Positions 60,958 through 63,224 of a stretch of DNA of 63,224 nucleotides are shown piece after piece. The stretch comes from Candidatus Thorarchaeota archaeon MP8T_1 (GTDB lineage: Archaea; Asgardarchaeota; Thorarchaeia; Thorarchaeales; Thorarchaeaceae), in the NCBI GenBank assembly GCA_002825465.1, contig PJER01000013.1, positions 1-63,224 on the forward strand, given 5' to 3'. The notes under the pieces were generated by a model. It saw nothing but the letters and a program-made list of their open reading frames with translations. It made no database searches and had not been told where the DNA came from. Both the position numbers and the translations under genes were made by a program. Each line of letters begins with the position of its first letter. Position 1 is the first letter of the stretch.

Positions 60958-63114
60958 CTATTCCTCTGGTTCTTCGACTAGGAATGGTAGTGCCCAGTTT
61001 GTGAAGACAAGAAATCCACCAATTGCCCAGATACTTGCAAGATTAATATGCCAGAGCAAGAAAGGTAGCGTTGAGATACCAATCACTAGGAATACTCCTC
61101 CGACAACTAATGCGAATATTGCATCAACCATCAGGACAGTACGTAGAGGATATCCCTGTTTCTTTCTATAGAGTGGAATAATGATAGTTAGACCTGCTAG
61201 AATTCCTATACTGATGATTTCTTCAATTCGAAGTGATGCAAATCCAAAGACTCGTTCAGCTTCAGCAGAATCACCCTCCGGAGTTGTTAATACAACCTTC
61301 AAAGTGTGCTCTGTTTTAGTATAAGTTGATACATCAACTGAAAAGCTAAAGGAACCTGAGCTAACATCAACAGTGACATTATTGTATGCAGCAACAATTT
61401 CATCATCTACAAACACTTCAACAACAAGATCATCCCATTGAGATTCTACATTGATTGTAAATGTAGCAATTCCAATTACTACTGAGTCTCTTGTGGCAAA
61501 GGATAGACTAGGAGCTCCTTTGTTATCAATTATGATTGTCAGACGTGCTTTCCATTCATGTCCGAAACCATCATTGGCAACTACCATGAATTCATGCTCA
61601 CCCTCAGAGTATAAGGTTGAATTGAAATTGAAATTGTTTGAACCAGGATAGATGTCAACATTTTGCAAGCCTGATATAGGATCCCCATCTAAGTAGAATG
61701 ATGCGGTTCCATTATCATATGCAGATTCAACTCGTAGTCGTATGTTTTCATCACCCTTTATTACAGCGTAATTTGCTATACTAGAGATCCATACTCTAAC
61801 ATAATCCAAGAAATGCAAATGAAGGGTTGCATTGGTAAATGCACCTTCACCTGTGTAGGCAATAATTCCGATTATGTGGTTTCCGTTCTCATACTTACTC
61901 GAATTGAAAGTATAATTGAATGCACCACTAACAATAGCAGTCCCATTGAACTCAACAGCATTTGTTCCATCAACTGTAATATTGAGATAAAGATCTGGAT
62001 GAGTAGAGGTGATATTCAGCCAGAGATCTGTTAGTCCAGTAATTGTTGATTCCTCTTCAGGACTCAGAATAACGATTTGTGGCATACCATGATTATTCAC
62101 AGTAAAGACAAGAGTGTAGGTTGCTGATGCATCTTCTCCTGTCACATTATAGTAGAAGAATAGTGTGAAGTTCAGGGGACCTTCATCAAGTCCTGTGGTA
62201 TTAATTTGAACTACTTGATTCTTTATTCCTATGGTGCTCTTATTGTACTGATGAATTAACCCTTCGACAAAGAGTGTGAATTCAAGTGGCTCATAATTGG
62301 AACCTATCTCAAGATATAGGTCAAAGACACCTGATACTTCTGTTTGATTTGCCGGCGATTGATGGTTGATGGTGATTGGCTCCCCATCATTGTCTACTAG
62401 ATATACAATGTATATCGAGTAGGAGAAGTTCGTTGCAAGCATATCATACTGGAAGAATAGAGTAAAGTTATCATGTCCTTCAAAGAGTGTACTTGTATCT
62501 ACTACTACACTGATGTCCCCAGTGCCAACAAATTCTGATGAATAAATCTCGTTGTCAACGTATAAGGTAAGATTCAGAGTATCAACATCAGAAACGACAT
62601 TAAGGTCTATACTCACAATTCCACTTACTGTGCTTCCATTTGCAGGTGTAGTTAGTGTTGCACTAATGTCGAATGAATCATTATCGACATAGTATAGTAA
62701 ATAGACTGTTTCTCTCTCAGCAAAGTATTCAAACAGAATAGTGAAGTTCAACATTCCTTCAACAAGTAGTGTTGAATCAATATTGGTAATTACTTCTGTC
62801 CAACTGCTACTGGCAGAAATATTATTGTGATCATAACCCGGAAAGATTACACCTTCAACGATCAGAGTTCGATTTAAGGAAGTAAAATCTGAGCCCATTG
62901 CTAAAGTGATGTCAAAGGTTCCAGATACTCTGCTTCCATTAGCTAAACTCACCAGTGATGCCGTGATGTTCGGTGAATCATACGCAGCAGGACTAAGAAT
63001 GTCTACCTGAGTGCTCATGGGTTGATCTATGTTCGTTATTGTGTCGACTTGGGTTGCACCCAAAATCATGAATGCGACAAACATGAGCGCCAATATTCTA
63101 CTTGTTTTTCTCAT
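60958..63114 (-). CDS. Surface protein with Ig-like repeats and membrane tail
   Basis: 718 residues. Signal peptide (ILALMFVAFMILGATQV), then about six beta-sandwich repeats of roughly 90-110 residues, each opening with SPANGSTVSG-like text (LANGSRVSGTFDITL, TPANGSTVSGIVSIDL, SPANQTEVSGVFDLYL, SPEEESTITGLTDLWL), with many N-x-S/T sequons. The C-terminus has about four helices (IISIGILAGLTIIIPLY, VDAIFALVVGGVFLVIG, LPFLLWHINLASIWAIGGFL). The outer region is probably adhesive or part of the cell envelope. AGGAAGG lies eight bases before the ATG. Confidence 0.8.
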   Translation of the reverse strand: MRKTSRILALMFVAFMILGATQVDTITNIDQPMSTQVDILSPAAYDSPNITASLVSLANGSRVSGTFDITLAMGSDFTSLNRTLIVEGVIFPGYDHNNISASSSWTEVITNIDSTLLVEGMLNFTILFEYFAERETVYLLYYVDNDSFDISATLTTPANGSTVSGIVSIDLNVVSDVDTLNLTLYVDNEIYSSEFVGTGDISVVVDTSTLFEGHDNFTLFFQYDMLATNFSYSIYIVYLVDNDGEPITINHQSPANQTEVSGVFDLYLEIGSNYEPLEFTLFVEGLIHQYNKSTIGIKNQVVQINTTGLDEGPLNFTLFFYYNVTGEDASATYTLVFTVNNHGMPQIVILSPEEESTITGLTDLWLNITSTHPDLYLNITVDGTNAVEFNGTAIVSGAFNYTFNSSKYENGNHIIGIIAYTGEGAFTNATLHLHFLDYVRVWISSIANYAVIKGDENIRLRVESAYDNGTASFYLDGDPISGLQNVDIYPGSNNFNFNSTLYSEGEHEFMVVANDGFGHEWKARLTIIIDNKGAPSLSFATRDSVVIGIATFTINVESQWDDLVVEVFVDDEIVAAYNNVTVDVSSGSFSFSVDVSTYTKTEHTLKVVLTTPEGDSAEAERVFGFASLRIEEIISIGILAGLTIIIPLYRKKQGYPLRTVLMVDAIFALVVGGVFLVIGISTLPFLLWHINLASIWAIGGFLVFTNWALPFLVEEPEE

Positions 63115-63224
63115 TCTAGTGCCTTCCTAAATCCCAGTAATCTCTTATCGGGCGGATGGCCCCAGAAAAGGTGGACTACTTAAAAGCGTAGCGCCAGTTA
63201 CAGTGTTGTACAATTACTATTCAT
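63115..63224 (-). promoter_or_regulatory. Probable promoter of the Ig-repeat surface protein gene
   Basis: A minus-strand CTTTTAAG at 63179-63186, 65 bases before the start, would give a TATA box with a ~40-base leader. The same GCTTTTAAG word lies before the Gfo/Idh/MocA-like gene near 23541. Nothing else recognised up to the window edge. Confidence 0.35.

Noticed and set aside
1..63224. tRNA, rRNA, insertion sequences, prophage or CRISPR arrays
   Set aside because: I looked in all intergenic gaps and saw no cloverleaf, ribosomal segment, transposase or repeat-spacer pattern that I could support.

Overview
The window looks like a piece of an Asgard archaeal chromosome, possibly Thorarchaeia-like. 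It is roughly 40% GC and contains an archaeal H4MPT/F420 Wood-Ljungdahl pathway with methanogen-type split CODH/ACS genes. It also carries a gelsolin-like protein with a proline-rich linker, a roadblock/LC7 protein, a probable small longin-like protein, archaeal TATA-like elements and many secreted, Asn-glycosylation-sequon-rich surface proteins. The lineage is inference: no rRNA or tRNA gene was seen. No gene-free stretch exceeds 300 bases.

Region by region. 1-3908 (-): the N-terminal ~1300 residues of a giant secreted protein with DxDxDG (thrombospondin-3-like) repeats, running off the left edge. 4189-14852 (-): mtd, a CoA-transferase/GNAT fusion, cooC, and cdhE-D-C-B-A, read from right to left as cdhABCDE-cooC-CoA transferase, with mtd behind. 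15038-17580 (-): a second cooC, an FwdB-like protein that has lost the metal-binding Cys-His pair, and an FeS ferredoxin. 17733-21496 (+): an HdrA-MvhD fusion and an eight-cluster FwdF-like polyferredoxin, facing an orphan FwdD-like gene (-). 22032-25341 (+): DUF166, DUF3786, an oxidoreductase lacking its catalytic lysine, and an isoprenylcysteine methyltransferase-like protein. 25466-32441 (-): the operon fwdC-mch-ftr-fwdD-fwdB-fwdA plus an ECF-type S component. Together these genes encode CO2 reduction to methylene-H4MPT, and CO/acetyl-CoA synthesis. Mer, Mcr and Mtr are not in the window.

34405-44126 (+) is a tight eight-gene redox operon of no recognised pathway: an SCP2-arylsulfotransferase-like fusion, a PadR regulator, a FixC/geranylgeranyl-reductase-like flavoprotein, a FixX-like ferredoxin, two FAD-linked oxidases around an HdrD/GlcF-like CCG protein, and a CrtC/AttH-like lipocalin-fold protein. 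A perfect 12-bp inverted repeat sits at its promoter. I infer a lipid or isoprenoid redox system.

44582-52332 (-) holds a second unusual set: a membrane-anchored transglutaminase-like protein with an intact Cys-His-Asp triad, a 1392-residue fusion of an extracellular alpha-toroid, a multi-pass membrane domain and a cytoplasmic ATP-grasp amidoligase, and a second secreted toroid. It resembles bacterial ATP-grasp/7TM/transglutaminase amidoligase neighbourhoods, re-assembled with prenyltransferase-like toroids. These two loci are the best candidates for undescribed systems.

52604-53933 (-) is a roadblock/gelsolin-like pair. 55172-60026 is a thiamine-type ABC transporter facing a ThiR-like HTH-ThiN regulator across one compact divergent promoter with a palindromic operator. 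The window ends with GNAT proteins and an Ig-like-repeat surface protein.
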